Below, piece by piece: positions 15,830 through 22,783 of a stretch of DNA of 40,018 bases. The position numbers were made by a program, and so were the translations under genes. Below the pieces are notes generated by a model, which did not search any database, was not told the DNA's origin, and saw only the letters and a program-made list of their open reading frames with translations. The stretch is from Allorhizocola sp044869915. Its GTDB lineage: Bacteria > Actinomycetota > Actinomycetes > Mycobacteriales > Micromonosporaceae. The stretch covers positions 1 to 40,018 of the forward strand of contig JBIOYB010000242.1 in the NCBI GenBank assembly GCA_044869915.1. Direction: 5' to 3'. The first letter of the stretch is position 1. Each line of letters begins with the position of its first letter.

Positions 15830-16735
15830 GTATGTGCTGTCGATGATGGTGTAGCTGTTGGCCGAGACCTGCTCCTCGATGGACACCTTCACGTGCCGGA
15901 TGGTCGTGCCCGCGTAGTCGTCGCGGTCGACGGTCCATTCGTGATGGGAGTTGTCCAGCGCGCAGACGGTGCCGCCGTAGACGGTCGTGATGTAGTCATA
16001 GCCCGTGCCCGCGTCGGGGCCATCATCGGCGTAGTAGTCGATGCGCATCCGCACGCAGTCGCCCGCGGCGCTTTCCATGTGCAGGTTGCCCCGCAGCCAC
16101 GGCCGGATCTGGCCGCCGCTGAAAATCCAGTCGACCGTGCCCCAGCCGATCGGGTTACCGTTGGCCCAGCCCGAACTGCCGAACCCGATGCCCCACACGC
16201 CGCCGCCCTCGCTCTCGGCCACCTTCACGGTCGTGTCGGTGAACGCGCTAAGCGTCGACCAGGCCGAGCCCACGATGTCGTACGTCGCGTCGGGCAGCTG
16301 CACCTCAATCGACACCTTCACCTTGCCGACGTTGTCGCTCGTGTACGGGCGCAGGTTGACGCTCCACGCGTTGTAACCGTTGTCGGGCGCGCACACCGTG
16401 CCGCCGTAGCGGGTCGTCAAGAAGGCCGTGGCGCTCGTGTAATAGTCGATGCGCATCCGCGCGCACTCGTCAAACACCCCGGCCAGATGGATGATCCCGG
16501 TCAGGTGCGCGGTCACGTCGTTGTCGTCGACCAGCCACTCCACCGTCCCGTTCTCGCTCATCTCGTTGCTCTGATACACCCCCTTGCCAAAATCGAACCC
16601 AACCACGTCAACCTTGACCCCGTCGGTGTCGAGCGTCCGTTCGTCGGCATGCGCGGGCGCCGCGAGCGCGGCCGTCATCAGCGCGGCGGCAAGCCCGGTC
16701 AGCCCGGCCCGCCGCATCCATCTCAGTTTCGTCAT
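15812..16735 (-). CDS. secreted protein with two tandem copies of an unrecognised ~110-aa domain
   Basis: This 307-aa protein has a signal peptide (TGLAAALMTAALAAPAHADE). The rest is a clear internal duplication. Repeat 1 contains GTVEWLVDD, CARMRIDYY, TTRYGGTVCAPDN and GKVKVSIEVQLPDATYDIVG. Repeat 2 contains GTVDWIFSG, CVRMRIDYY, TTVYGGTVCALDN and RHVKVSIEEQVSANSYTIID. Each copy has two cysteines that could form one disulfide. I do not recognise the family; the beta-rich pattern suggests a beta-sandwich. The ATG at 16735 gives a proper signal peptide. It overlaps the convergent hydrolase gene by 18 bp. Confidence 0.8.
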   Translation of the reverse strand: MTKLRWMRRAGLTGLAAALMTAALAAPAHADERTLDTDGVKVDVVGFDFGKGVYQSNEMSENGTVEWLVDDNDVTAHLTGIIHLAGVFDECARMRIDYYTSATAFLTTRYGGTVCAPDNGYNAWSVNLRPYTSDNVGKVKVSIEVQLPDATYDIVGSAWSTLSAFTDTTVKVAESEGGGVWGIGFGSSGWANGNPIGWGTVDWIFSGGQIRPWLRGNLHMESAAGDCVRMRIDYYADDGPDAGTGYDYITTVYGGTVCALDNSHHEWTVDRDDYAGTTIRHVKVSIEEQVSANSYTIIDSTYSYFGS

Positions 16736-16928
16736 GCCGCATAGGCTGCCGACGTCGATCACGGTGGCGTCACGGCCGCGTACCGTTGGCGCGACGGTCC
16801 CCCGGCGACCCTTCCGCGGCCCTTTGTGCCCCGGCCTGACCGTTCGGCTTCCGCTCTTATTTACCTCGGTCCGCGATACGCATTCACCGGTGCTCCCGCG
16901 GAGGACCGGTCGCGCCCTGCGGATCGCC

Positions 16929-16998
16929 GGCGGCGTTTTCCTGCCGCGATCTTGAAAGCACGCTCTTCGCTTTCAAGATCGCAAGGGAAGACGCCGCC
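16929..16998. repeat. long imperfect hairpin with a perfect 13-bp core
   Basis: GCGATCTTGAAAG (16946-16958) pairs perfectly with CTTTCAAGATCGC (16970-16982) around an 11-nt loop. Beyond a small bulge, ggcggcgttttcc pairs with ggaagacgccgcc, giving arms of about 28 nt. No U-tract follows. Confidence 0.75.
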
Positions 16999-17011
16999 TT
17001 CAAGGGCGATT

Positions 17012-17051
17012 CCGCCGCGACTTGCTTTAGCAGGAGCAAGAATTGCAGCGG
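17012..17051. repeat. second imperfect hairpin next to the long one
   Basis: CTTGCT (17021-17026) pairs with AGCAAG (17035-17040); the flanks ccgccgcga and aattgcagcgg pair partly. It starts 13 nt after the first hairpin ends. Confidence 0.5.
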
Positions 17052-17182
17052 CCTTTCCTGCCAGGTCCGTGGGTGGCCGGCAAGGCCCACAAAAGCAGAC
17101 GTGCGTCATGTGCGCGCGGCTCGGACTCGCCTCGCGCGGGCCGTGACGACGATCTGTGAGCCCGAGCGCGCCCGTGGGTTCC

Positions 17183-17710
17183 TCAGCGGGGCGAGAGCAC
17201 GAGGACGCGGGAGTCGACCTGCGGCGGCGGGGCGAAGGCGGTGCGCGGGAGTGGGCGGCCTGCGGACAGGTGCCAGCGGCCGCGCCCGTCCCACCGTTCG
17301 ATCGCCCGGTGCACGAACGCGCGCTGCAGCACCAAATGCGCGCTGAGCAGCCGCGACGAACGGGACGTCAGCGCCCGCAGCAGCGAGCTCGATAGCGTGT
17401 ATGGCGGGTTGGACACGACCCGAAAAGGCCTGTGCGGCAACAATAACTCGCGCGCGTCGGCGTGCACGACGGTGACCGGATCGCCCGCGAAGCGGGACCG
17501 CAGCGCGGTCACCCGCCCGGGGTGCAGCTCGATGGCGAGCACGCGTGCGCCCGCCCGCACGAGCGGCGCGGTCAGCGCGCCTGTGCCGGCGCCGATGTCG
17601 AGGACCAGGTCGCCCGGGCGGACCCCGGCGTCGGCCACGATGCGTGAGGCCCAGTCAGCGGTGAGCGGATGCCAGCCCCATGCCCGACGCGACCCTCCGC
17701 CGGCGCGCAC
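17183..17710 (-). CDS. erm: short Erm-type 23S rRNA adenine-N6-methyltransferase, Erm(37)-like
   Basis: This 175-aa protein has the SAM-binding core of Erm/KsgA enzymes: GWHPLTADWASRIV (motif X), VLDIGAGTGALT (motif I, residues 36-47), AIELHPGRV (motif II), VVHADARELLLP and the catalytic NPPY (101-104). It lacks the C-terminal RNA-binding domain of most Erm proteins, as does Erm(37) of Mycobacterium tuberculosis (about 179 aa), which it resembles from the SRRAWGWH start to the PPPQVDSRVLVL end. It should methylate A2058 or neighbours and lower macrolide binding. The GTG at 17710 matches the Erm(37) N-terminus in length and has no Shine-Dalgarno. A leader ORF overlaps its start. Confidence 0.85.
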   Translation of the reverse strand: MRAGGGSRRAWGWHPLTADWASRIVADAGVRPGDLVLDIGAGTGALTAPLVRAGARVLAIELHPGRVTALRSRFAGDPVTVVHADARELLLPHRPFRVVSNPPYTLSSSLLRALTSRSSRLLSAHLVLQRAFVHRAIERWDGRGRWHLSAGRPLPRTAFAPPPQVDSRVLVLSPR

Positions 17711-17738
17711 GGCGCACCATCATCATGAAGATCGACAT
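17655..17738 (-). CDS. candidate leaderless leader peptide overlapping the erm start
   Basis: A 27-codon ORF begins at an ATG 7 nt after TAGAGT and ends with TGA inside erm, in another frame. It starts MSIFMMMVRRARRRRV. The run contains Arg-x-Arg patterns of the kind that make macrolide-bound ribosomes stall. Codon 10 lies on the erm GTG (leader nt 29-31), so a ribosome on the leader would cover the erm start. The ORF is seen directly; its translation and role are inference. A one-base sequence error joining the two frames is an alternative. Confidence 0.5.
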   Translation of the reverse strand: MSIFMMMVRRARRRRVASGMGLASAHR

Positions 17739-17745
17739 AGGGCCG

Positions 17746-17790
17746 ACTCTACGGTGGCTTGACCGGTACCCACAAATGGTTTTAATAAGC
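17746..17790 (-). promoter_or_regulatory. promoter of the erm transcript, WhiB7-like layout
   Basis: On the minus strand: TAGAGT (-10, 17746-17751), an 18-nt spacer, TTGTGG (-35, 17770-17775), then the AT-rich cttattaaaaccat directly upstream. An AT-rich block touching the -35 is the mark of WhiB7-dependent promoters such as those of mycobacterial erm genes. Confidence 0.5.
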
Positions 17791-17793
17791 ATC

Positions 17794-18663
17794 ATGACCA
17801 AACCGCGCGGCCTCATCATTGTTACGGCCGTCTATGTGCTCGCGGCCCTGGCGGGCTGGGCGACCGTGGCGCTGCTGGGCGCCGGCCGCCCTCCGCTCGA
17901 GTCGTTCTTCTATGCCGATGTGGTGGCGACGGTGGTCGTGTTCGCGGGCTCGATGGTGCTGTCCAATTCGAGCGTCTACGACCCGTATTGGAGCGTCGCG
18001 CCGCCGCTGATCGCGGGCGCGTGGGCACTATCCGATGTGGACGGGCTGACCGTGCGCGAGATCCTGGTGCTCGTGCTGCTGCTCGCGTGGGGTGTGCGGC
18101 TGACCGCCAACTGGGCGACCGGCTGGGGCGGGCTGGGCCACGAGGACTGGCGCTACGTGCAGATCCGCGAGCAGACGCGCGGCCGTGCGCCGTGGTGGCT
18201 GGTCACGTTTGCGGGTATCCACCTGATGCCGACCCTGGTGGTCTATCTCGCGCTCGTCTCGGCCTGGCCCGCGCTGACCGGGCCCGGGCCGCTGCACTGG
18301 CTCGACGCCGTCGCCGCGCTCGTCATGCTGGCCGCGATCGCCCTCGAAACAGCCGCCGACCTGCAGCTGCGCCGGTTTGCCCGAGACCCGGCCCATGCCG
18401 GCCGCACTGTCGACATCGGACTGTGGCGGCGTTCGCGTCATCCCAACTATCTCGGCGAGATCGGCCTATGGTGGGGCCTGTGGCTGTTTGGCCTGGCTGC
18501 CGACCCGTCGTGGTGGTGGACGGTCATCGGCCCGCTCGCGATGGTCGCGCTGTTCGTCGGGGTGAGCATCCCGTTGATGGAGAAGCGATCGCTGGCCCGG
18601 CGCGCCGACTACCCGGCCTACCAACGCGACACCCCGATGCTCTTGCCTAAACTGTGGCGATGA
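17794..18663 (+). CDS. DUF1295 (steroid 5-alpha-reductase-like) membrane protein
   Basis: This 289-aa protein has about seven membrane helices (e.g. GLIIVTAVYVLAALAGWATVALLG and LTVREILVLVLLLAWGVRL). The C-terminal signature RRSRHPNYLGEIGLWWGLWLFGL is that of the DUF1295/steroid-reductase and ICMT fold, which binds NADPH or SAM near the membrane. The motif YDPYWSVAPPL near residue 75 is also typical. The ATG at 17794 follows taataa by 5 nt, and its promoter overlaps the upstream region of the divergent erm gene. The next gene starts inside its stop codon (ATGA). The reaction is unknown. Confidence 0.85.
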   Translation: MTKPRGLIIVTAVYVLAALAGWATVALLGAGRPPLESFFYADVVATVVVFAGSMVLSNSSVYDPYWSVAPPLIAGAWALSDVDGLTVREILVLVLLLAWGVRLTANWATGWGGLGHEDWRYVQIREQTRGRAPWWLVTFAGIHLMPTLVVYLALVSAWPALTGPGPLHWLDAVAALVMLAAIALETAADLQLRRFARDPAHAGRTVDIGLWRRSRHPNYLGEIGLWWGLWLFGLAADPSWWWTVIGPLAMVALFVGVSIPLMEKRSLARRADYPAYQRDTPMLLPKLWR

Positions 18664-19058
18664 CGACCGGCGAGCTTCACCATGTCGAGCTGTGGGTGTC
18701 CGATCTGGCCCGCGCGACCGCCTCGTGGGGGTGGCTGCTCGAGTCCATGGGATACCAAATCACCCAGCAGTTTTCCACTGGGCGCAGCTACGGGCTGGGC
18801 GGGACCTACATCGTGCTCGAGGAGTCTCCCGCGCTCCACGGGCGCGAGCACGACCGCATGCGGCCGGGCCTCAACCATCTCGCGTTCCACGTCGAGGACA
18901 CGCAGACCGTCGACAAGCTGGTGGAGCAGGCACCCGAGCACGGCTGGCGCCTGCTGTTCGCCGACAAGCACCCATATGCGGGCGGGCCCGACTACTACGC
19001 CGCCTACCTCGAGGACGCTGACGGCTTCGAGGTCGAGCTGGTGGCCGCCAGCGACTGA
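18660..19058 (+). CDS. VOC-family protein
   Basis: This 132-aa vicinal oxygen chelate protein starts GELHHVELWVSDLARATASWGWLLESMGY and ends with YYAAYLEDADGFEVELVA. The two histidines in HHVEL and LNHLAFHVED and the glutamate of the last strand are placed as metal ligands in glyoxalase-like proteins. The ATG at 18660 overlaps the DUF1295 stop codon and also sits 6 nt after taaact (18648-18653), so it may be both co-translated and made from its own leaderless transcript. Its 3' end overlaps the convergent NADAR gene by 55 bp. Confidence 0.85.
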   Translation: MTTGELHHVELWVSDLARATASWGWLLESMGYQITQQFSTGRSYGLGGTYIVLEESPALHGREHDRMRPGLNHLAFHVEDTQTVDKLVEQAPEHGWRLLFADKHPYAGGPDYYAAYLEDADGFEVELVAASD

Positions 19059-19597
19059 CGCGCGGCCATCAGCGCGAAGCCGAGCAGGTTGAGGCCGCGC
19101 CACCGCGCCGGATCCTGGGCCCGCGGATCCGTTGCCGCGAGCCCGATGCCCCAGATCCTGTCCGTCGGGCTCGCCTCGACCAGGATCCTGTCCCTCGTAC
19201 CAGATAAAAATGTTTGTAAATCAGCATGCTGGCCAAACTTGGCGATGCCGGCGGCGACCACGATCTCGAATCGCCGCGCCGCCCAAACGGCTTCGTCGAA
19301 GCCGCGCACCTTGCGTCCCCACGCTTTTGCCTCGCTCGGGCTCTTAGCGGCGAGGGTCGCCCGCGCCGCCGCCTCATCGCCGAACAGCATCGCCTTGGAC
19401 CACATCATGTAGTGCTCTGCCGTCGCATAGCGCAGACCATCCACTTCGAACGGTGCGGGCCACCATTGGCTCAGGCAACCCGCTCCGACGCTGCCGTCAC
19501 GCTGCGGCTTGTGGCCCCAGAAGAAGAGATATTTGACTTTTTGGGTGCGGGTGGAAGCCACGCGAATCAGCTCGTCCACCGATCTGATGTCGGTCAC
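19004..19597 (-). CDS. NADAR (YbiA-like) N-glycosidase family protein
   Basis: This 197-aa protein has the NADAR/YbiA/RibX core: YLFFWGHKP, LSQWWPAPFEVDGLRYATAEHYMMWSKAMLF, then AWGRKVRGFD and DRIWGIGL. Family members cleave N-glycosidic bonds, either of riboflavin precursors or of ADP-ribosylated guanine in DNA or RNA. The GTG at 19597 lies 7 nt after TAGGCT (complement of 19605-19610), a leaderless layout whose -10 begins with the TAG stop codon of the upstream gene remnant. That remnant, also an ADP-ribose enzyme, suggests an ancestral operon. Its last 18 residues overlap the convergent VOC gene and look less conserved. Confidence 0.85.
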   Translation of the reverse strand: MTDIRSVDELIRVASTRTQKVKYLFFWGHKPQRDGSVGAGCLSQWWPAPFEVDGLRYATAEHYMMWSKAMLFGDEAAARATLAAKSPSEAKAWGRKVRGFDEAVWAARRFEIVVAAGIAKFGQHADLQTFLSGTRDRILVEASPTDRIWGIGLAATDPRAQDPARWRGLNLLGFALMAARQSLAATSSTSKPSASSR

Positions 19598-19607
19598 GAG
19601 CCCAAGC

Positions 19608-19990
19608 CTAGGCGAAGGTCCACTCGGGCAGGGGCTCGCGGGCGGCCAGCCAGTCGGCCGGGATGCCCGCCGCGCCCACGTGGGCGCCGACGATCCCGCC
19701 CACGATCGCCGAGGTGGTGTCGGCGTCGCCGCCCGCCTCGACGCACGCCTTGATGGCGGCCGGATAATCGTCGAGGAAGCGGGCGGCCACCCAGGCCGTG
19801 AACGGCACGGTGTCCTGCGCGGTGACCTGCTCCCCGTTGCCGAGCTCGGATGCCGCCTCCATCACAGGCAAGTGCAGCATGCGCCGCGCCCGCGCGAGTC
19901 CACGCCGGACTGTCGATTGTGGAGTGTGCGCCAGCACGGAATCCAGGAACGGCCCGGGTTTGGGCCGCGCACCGGCCATGCGCGCCGCCG
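19608..19990 (-). pseudogene. 3' remnant of an ADP-ribosylglycohydrolase gene
   Basis: About 125 residues of the C-terminal end are left of a family that is usually about 300 aa. The remainder reads PGPFLDSVLAHTPQSTVRRGL, then DTVPFTAWVAARFLDDYPAAI and the metal-binding signature GGDADTTSAIVGGIVGAHVG. The N-terminal metal motif is missing and the frame upstream is antisense noise from neighbouring genes. The break lies near 19990, right beside another gene that has also lost its 5' end. Its TAG stop codon is part of the NADAR -10 box. Confidence 0.75.
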
Positions 19991-19994
19991 TCTC

Positions 19995-20651
19995 ATGTGG
20001 ACGGTCGATTGGAGCCTGGCCGACGGGCGGGTGCTGATCGAGGGCCCGATCGTGGTCGTGACGCTGGTGCCGCTGCGCTGGCAGCGAAGGCTCGCGGTGA
20101 TCCCGGCGCTGGTCGGCCTTTACGCCGCATACGTTTCGCGGCCGGCTCCGCCCTATTGGGACGACGCGCTGGCGCACTGGCTCCCGGTCGCTCTCCTGCC
20201 GCTGCTCCTGTTGCTGCGCAAGCGGATCCGCATCGCGGTGAGCGCGGTCGCCGTGTCGGCGTTCATCGCGACCATGGTGTGGACCAGCCTGCTGCCCGAG
20301 CGGGTGGGGCACGGCGGCCATCATCATGGGGTCAGCGTCGCCCAGCTGACCGGGGTGCGCATCGTCAACCGCAGCCACCAAAACCATCCCATGCACCTGC
20401 ACGGCCACACCCTGCTCGTGCTGTCGCGCGACGGCCGGCCGACCACCGGAAGTCCATGGTGGACGGACAGCCTCGACGTGCGGCCGGGCGAGATCTTCGA
20501 GGTCGCGTTCCGCGCCGGCAACCCGGGCGTGTGGATGGACCACTGCCACAACCTCGACCCCGCGGCCAACGGCATGGTGATGCACCTGGTGTACGACGGC
20601 TACACCTCGCCTCACGAGTCCGGGCACGCCACCAACAACCACCCCGAATGA
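19995..20651 (+). pseudogene. remnant of a membrane-anchored multicopper oxidase, 5' and internal deletion
   Basis: The 218-aa frame begins with three or four membrane segments (e.g. RLAVIPALVGLYAAYVS, WLPVALLPLLLLL) and then jumps straight to the C-terminal cupredoxin domain with HPMHLHGH and the HCHNLDPAANGMVMHL copper motif. Multicopper oxidases need a matching N-terminal cupredoxin domain with HxH pairs; that part is missing, with the join near GVSVAQLTG/VRIVNRS. Without it a trinuclear centre cannot form. There is no clear promoter or ribosome site before the ATG at 19995, which abuts the ADP-ribosylglycohydrolase remnant. A short functional copper-binding protein is less likely. Confidence 0.65.
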
Positions 20652-20667
20652 GGGAGACTTGATGTTT

Positions 20668-20695
20668 ACGGTGTACACGTATACGGTGTACACGT
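20668..20695. promoter_or_regulatory. two direct repeats of ACGGTGTACACGT over the TetR promoter and start
   Basis: Two identical 13-bp copies (20668-20680 and 20683-20695) are spaced 15 bp apart, each with the palindrome GTGTACAC. The second covers the -10 (tacggt) and touches the GTG start at 20694. This is a strong autorepressor site candidate. Confidence 0.75.
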
Positions 20696-21269
20696 GTCGG
20701 GTACAAAGATCAAAATAGCGGCCGTCGCGCGGGAGATCCTGGAGGCCGAGGGTGCCGAAGCGGTGAGCATGCGGCGGATCGCGAGCGCCATCGGCCTTTC
20801 GCCAATGGCGCTCTACCGCCACTACGCCAACCGTGAGGACCTGTTGACGGCCGTGGCGGAGGAGACGTTCGTCGAGGCGGCGGCCGAGCTGCGCGCCCGT
20901 GCGATGCCCGACGACATGCGGGAGGCGCTGCGCGAGATCACCGACGCCATGCTCGACTTCGCGCTCGCCCGGCCGCGGCTCTACGAGTTCATGTTCACCG
21001 CGCGGCGGGCCGGCGCACGGCACTATCCCGACGACTTTCGCGCCGGCCGGTCGCCCACGGCATCGCTGCTGATGCAGGTGCTCCAACGGGGGTTGGCGGC
21101 AGGCCAACTGCTGCCGGACGACGTCTGGGAGGTCACGCTGACCTGCTCCACCCAGCTGCACGGCCTGATCCAGCTTTATCACGGCGGGCGCATCGCACTG
21201 TCCGAAGCGGACTTTCGCGACCTGTGCCACCGCTGCATGACCCGTCTCGTCGAAGGGATCGGAGCCTGA
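20694..21269 (+). CDS. TetR-family regulator
   Basis: This 191-aa protein has the TetR N-terminal HTH: AAVAREILEAEGAEAVSMRRIASAIGLSPMALYRHYANREDLL. The C-terminal half (LYEFMFTARRAGAR, then LIQLYHGGRIALSEADF) belongs to the TetR_C_33-like type. It starts with a GTG at 20694 that lies 6 nt after tacggt and inside the second of two operator-like repeats, so it should repress its own leaderless transcript. The downstream N-acyltransferase-like gene overlaps its stop codon (TGATG), so the pair is one operon. The ligand is unknown. Confidence 0.88.
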   Translation: MSGTKIKIAAVAREILEAEGAEAVSMRRIASAIGLSPMALYRHYANREDLLTAVAEETFVEAAAELRARAMPDDMREALREITDAMLDFALARPRLYEFMFTARRAGARHYPDDFRAGRSPTASLLMQVLQRGLAAGQLLPDDVWEVTLTCSTQLHGLIQLYHGGRIALSEADFRDLCHRCMTRLVEGIGA

Positions 21270-22744
21270 TGGCCCGTGTTGTCGTGTCGATGGCGTGCCT
21301 TGCCGCCTCGTCGGTGTTGTACTACGCGGGCACGGGTTTGCATCCCGTGCCGTGGCTGGTGTGGTTGGCCCCGTTGCCTGTGCTGTGGGTGGCTTTGCGG
21401 GTGCGGTGGCAGGCCGCGTTCGCCCTCGCCGGGCTCGCTTGGATCGCGGGCGCCACCAACGTCTGGACCTACTTCGTGCGCGACATCCAGCTGCCCGTGC
21501 CGGCGGCCGTGGCCTTCCTGGCGCTGGGCGGGGTGGCCCTGGGGGCGGCGGCCCTGGCGTTTCGCGCGCTGATCCACGACCATCCGCTTGTCGCGGTGCT
21601 GGCCGTGCCGGCCATGTGGGTGTCGGCCGAATACGTCGTGTCGCTGGTGCTGCCACACGGTTCTTGGTGGAGTCTGGCTTACACCCAAGCGCCGCTCCCT
21701 GTGGTCATGCAAACCGCGGCGGTGGCGGGCACGCCGGGCATCAGCTTTCTTCTTTTTCTGGTACCGGCGGCAGCCGCGGCAATCATCCACATTGGACCGA
21801 GGCGGGCGGTTGTCGCGACCACTGTGCTGACGATCGCCGCCGCGGCGGTCTTCGGCACGGCACGCCTGGCCACCACGCCATCGGCGGCCGGCGGCGATCC
21901 GGTCGTCCGAGTCGGCCTGCTGGCCATCGGCCATCCCGGCGGGAATGCGGTCCGCCTGCCCGGCGCGGGCACACCGCTTCTCGACGCCTATCTCGCCGGC
22001 GCCCGCGATCTGGCCCTTGGCGGCGCGACCGTCATCGTGGGGCCGGAGGCCGTCTTCCGGCTCACCGAGGCCGACCTGCCCGAGCTCACCGGGCCATTGA
22101 CCGAGATCGCACGGCAGCATCGCGTCACGGTCATCGTCGGCGCCATCGTGGAAGGCCGGCAGGTGAACAACACCGCGGTCATCGTGGGCCCGGACGGCGA
22201 CCCGCACCGATACGCGAAGCGGCACCTGATCCCCGGCCTGGAAGACGGGATCACCCCGGGCCAACGGCCGGAGCTGTTGCCAGGTGAGCCGACCATCGGC
22301 GTACTCATCTGCAAAGATATGGACTTCACCGACCTGCCCCGGTCCTACCGCCGGGCGGGAGCCGCACTTTTGGCCGTGCCGGCGTGGGACTTCGACCGCG
22401 ACGGACCGCTGCACGCGACCATGGCCATCACGCGCGGCATCGAGACCGGCACCGTTGTCGCCCGCTCGGCCCGCACGGGCACCCTGACCGCCAGCGACAC
22501 CCGTGGCCGGGGCATCGCCGAGGCCGCCTACGATCCGCGCGGCACAGTCAAACTCGTCGCGGACCTGCCCCTGGCATCGTCCCCCACGCCATACACGTTG
22601 CTCGGCGACTGGCTTGCCTGGCTATGCCTCCTCGGCACGATCCTCGCCACAGCCCTGGCCACAAGAAAACGCCGCCCACGCACCACCACGCCCACCACCG
22701 CCAGCCCTGCCCAATCGGCGCATCCTGCTGCGGCGCACCTTTGA
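21269..22744 (+). CDS. apolipoprotein N-acyltransferase-like membrane protein with nitrilase domain
   Basis: This 491-aa protein has about six N-terminal membrane helices, then a carbon-nitrogen hydrolase domain and one C-terminal helix (WLAWLCLLGTILATALA). The Lnt/nitrilase triad is present: E260 (VGPEAVF), K317 (YAKRHLIPGLE) and C348 (VLICKDMDF). Lnt transfers a fatty acyl group to the N-terminal Cys of lipoproteins outside the membrane. The residues around the triad (ICKDMDF, PGLEDGITPG) differ from the classical ICYE, so it may be a relative with another acceptor. It is co-translated with the TetR gene, unlike housekeeping lnt. Confidence 0.8.
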   Translation: MARVVVSMACLAASSVLYYAGTGLHPVPWLVWLAPLPVLWVALRVRWQAAFALAGLAWIAGATNVWTYFVRDIQLPVPAAVAFLALGGVALGAAALAFRALIHDHPLVAVLAVPAMWVSAEYVVSLVLPHGSWWSLAYTQAPLPVVMQTAAVAGTPGISFLLFLVPAAAAAIIHIGPRRAVVATTVLTIAAAAVFGTARLATTPSAAGGDPVVRVGLLAIGHPGGNAVRLPGAGTPLLDAYLAGARDLALGGATVIVGPEAVFRLTEADLPELTGPLTEIARQHRVTVIVGAIVEGRQVNNTAVIVGPDGDPHRYAKRHLIPGLEDGITPGQRPELLPGEPTIGVLICKDMDFTDLPRSYRRAGAALLAVPAWDFDRDGPLHATMAITRGIETGTVVARSARTGTLTASDTRGRGIAEAAYDPRGTVKLVADLPLASSPTPYTLLGDWLAWLCLLGTILATALATRKRRPRTTTPTTASPAQSAHPAAAHL

Positions 22745-22783
22745 CGCGCGGCCCTGATCGCGTAGTCCAGATCGATCGAATCT

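Larger units (their letters stand above)
16736..17182. other. hairpin-rich intergenic spacer
   Basis: This 447-bp gap between two minus-strand genes holds no convincing gene. From 16929 to 17051 it is packed with inverted repeats (listed separately), followed by a small stem gtggg...cccac near 17070-17091. The rest shows nothing recognisable. Confidence 0.5.

Noticed and set aside
20000..21656. Extension of the ADP-ribosylglycohydrolase frame upstream of 19990
   Set aside because: The frame stays open but is antisense to the oxidase remnant, TetR and Lnt-like genes, and has shadow composition. Only the part below about 19990 shows family motifs.
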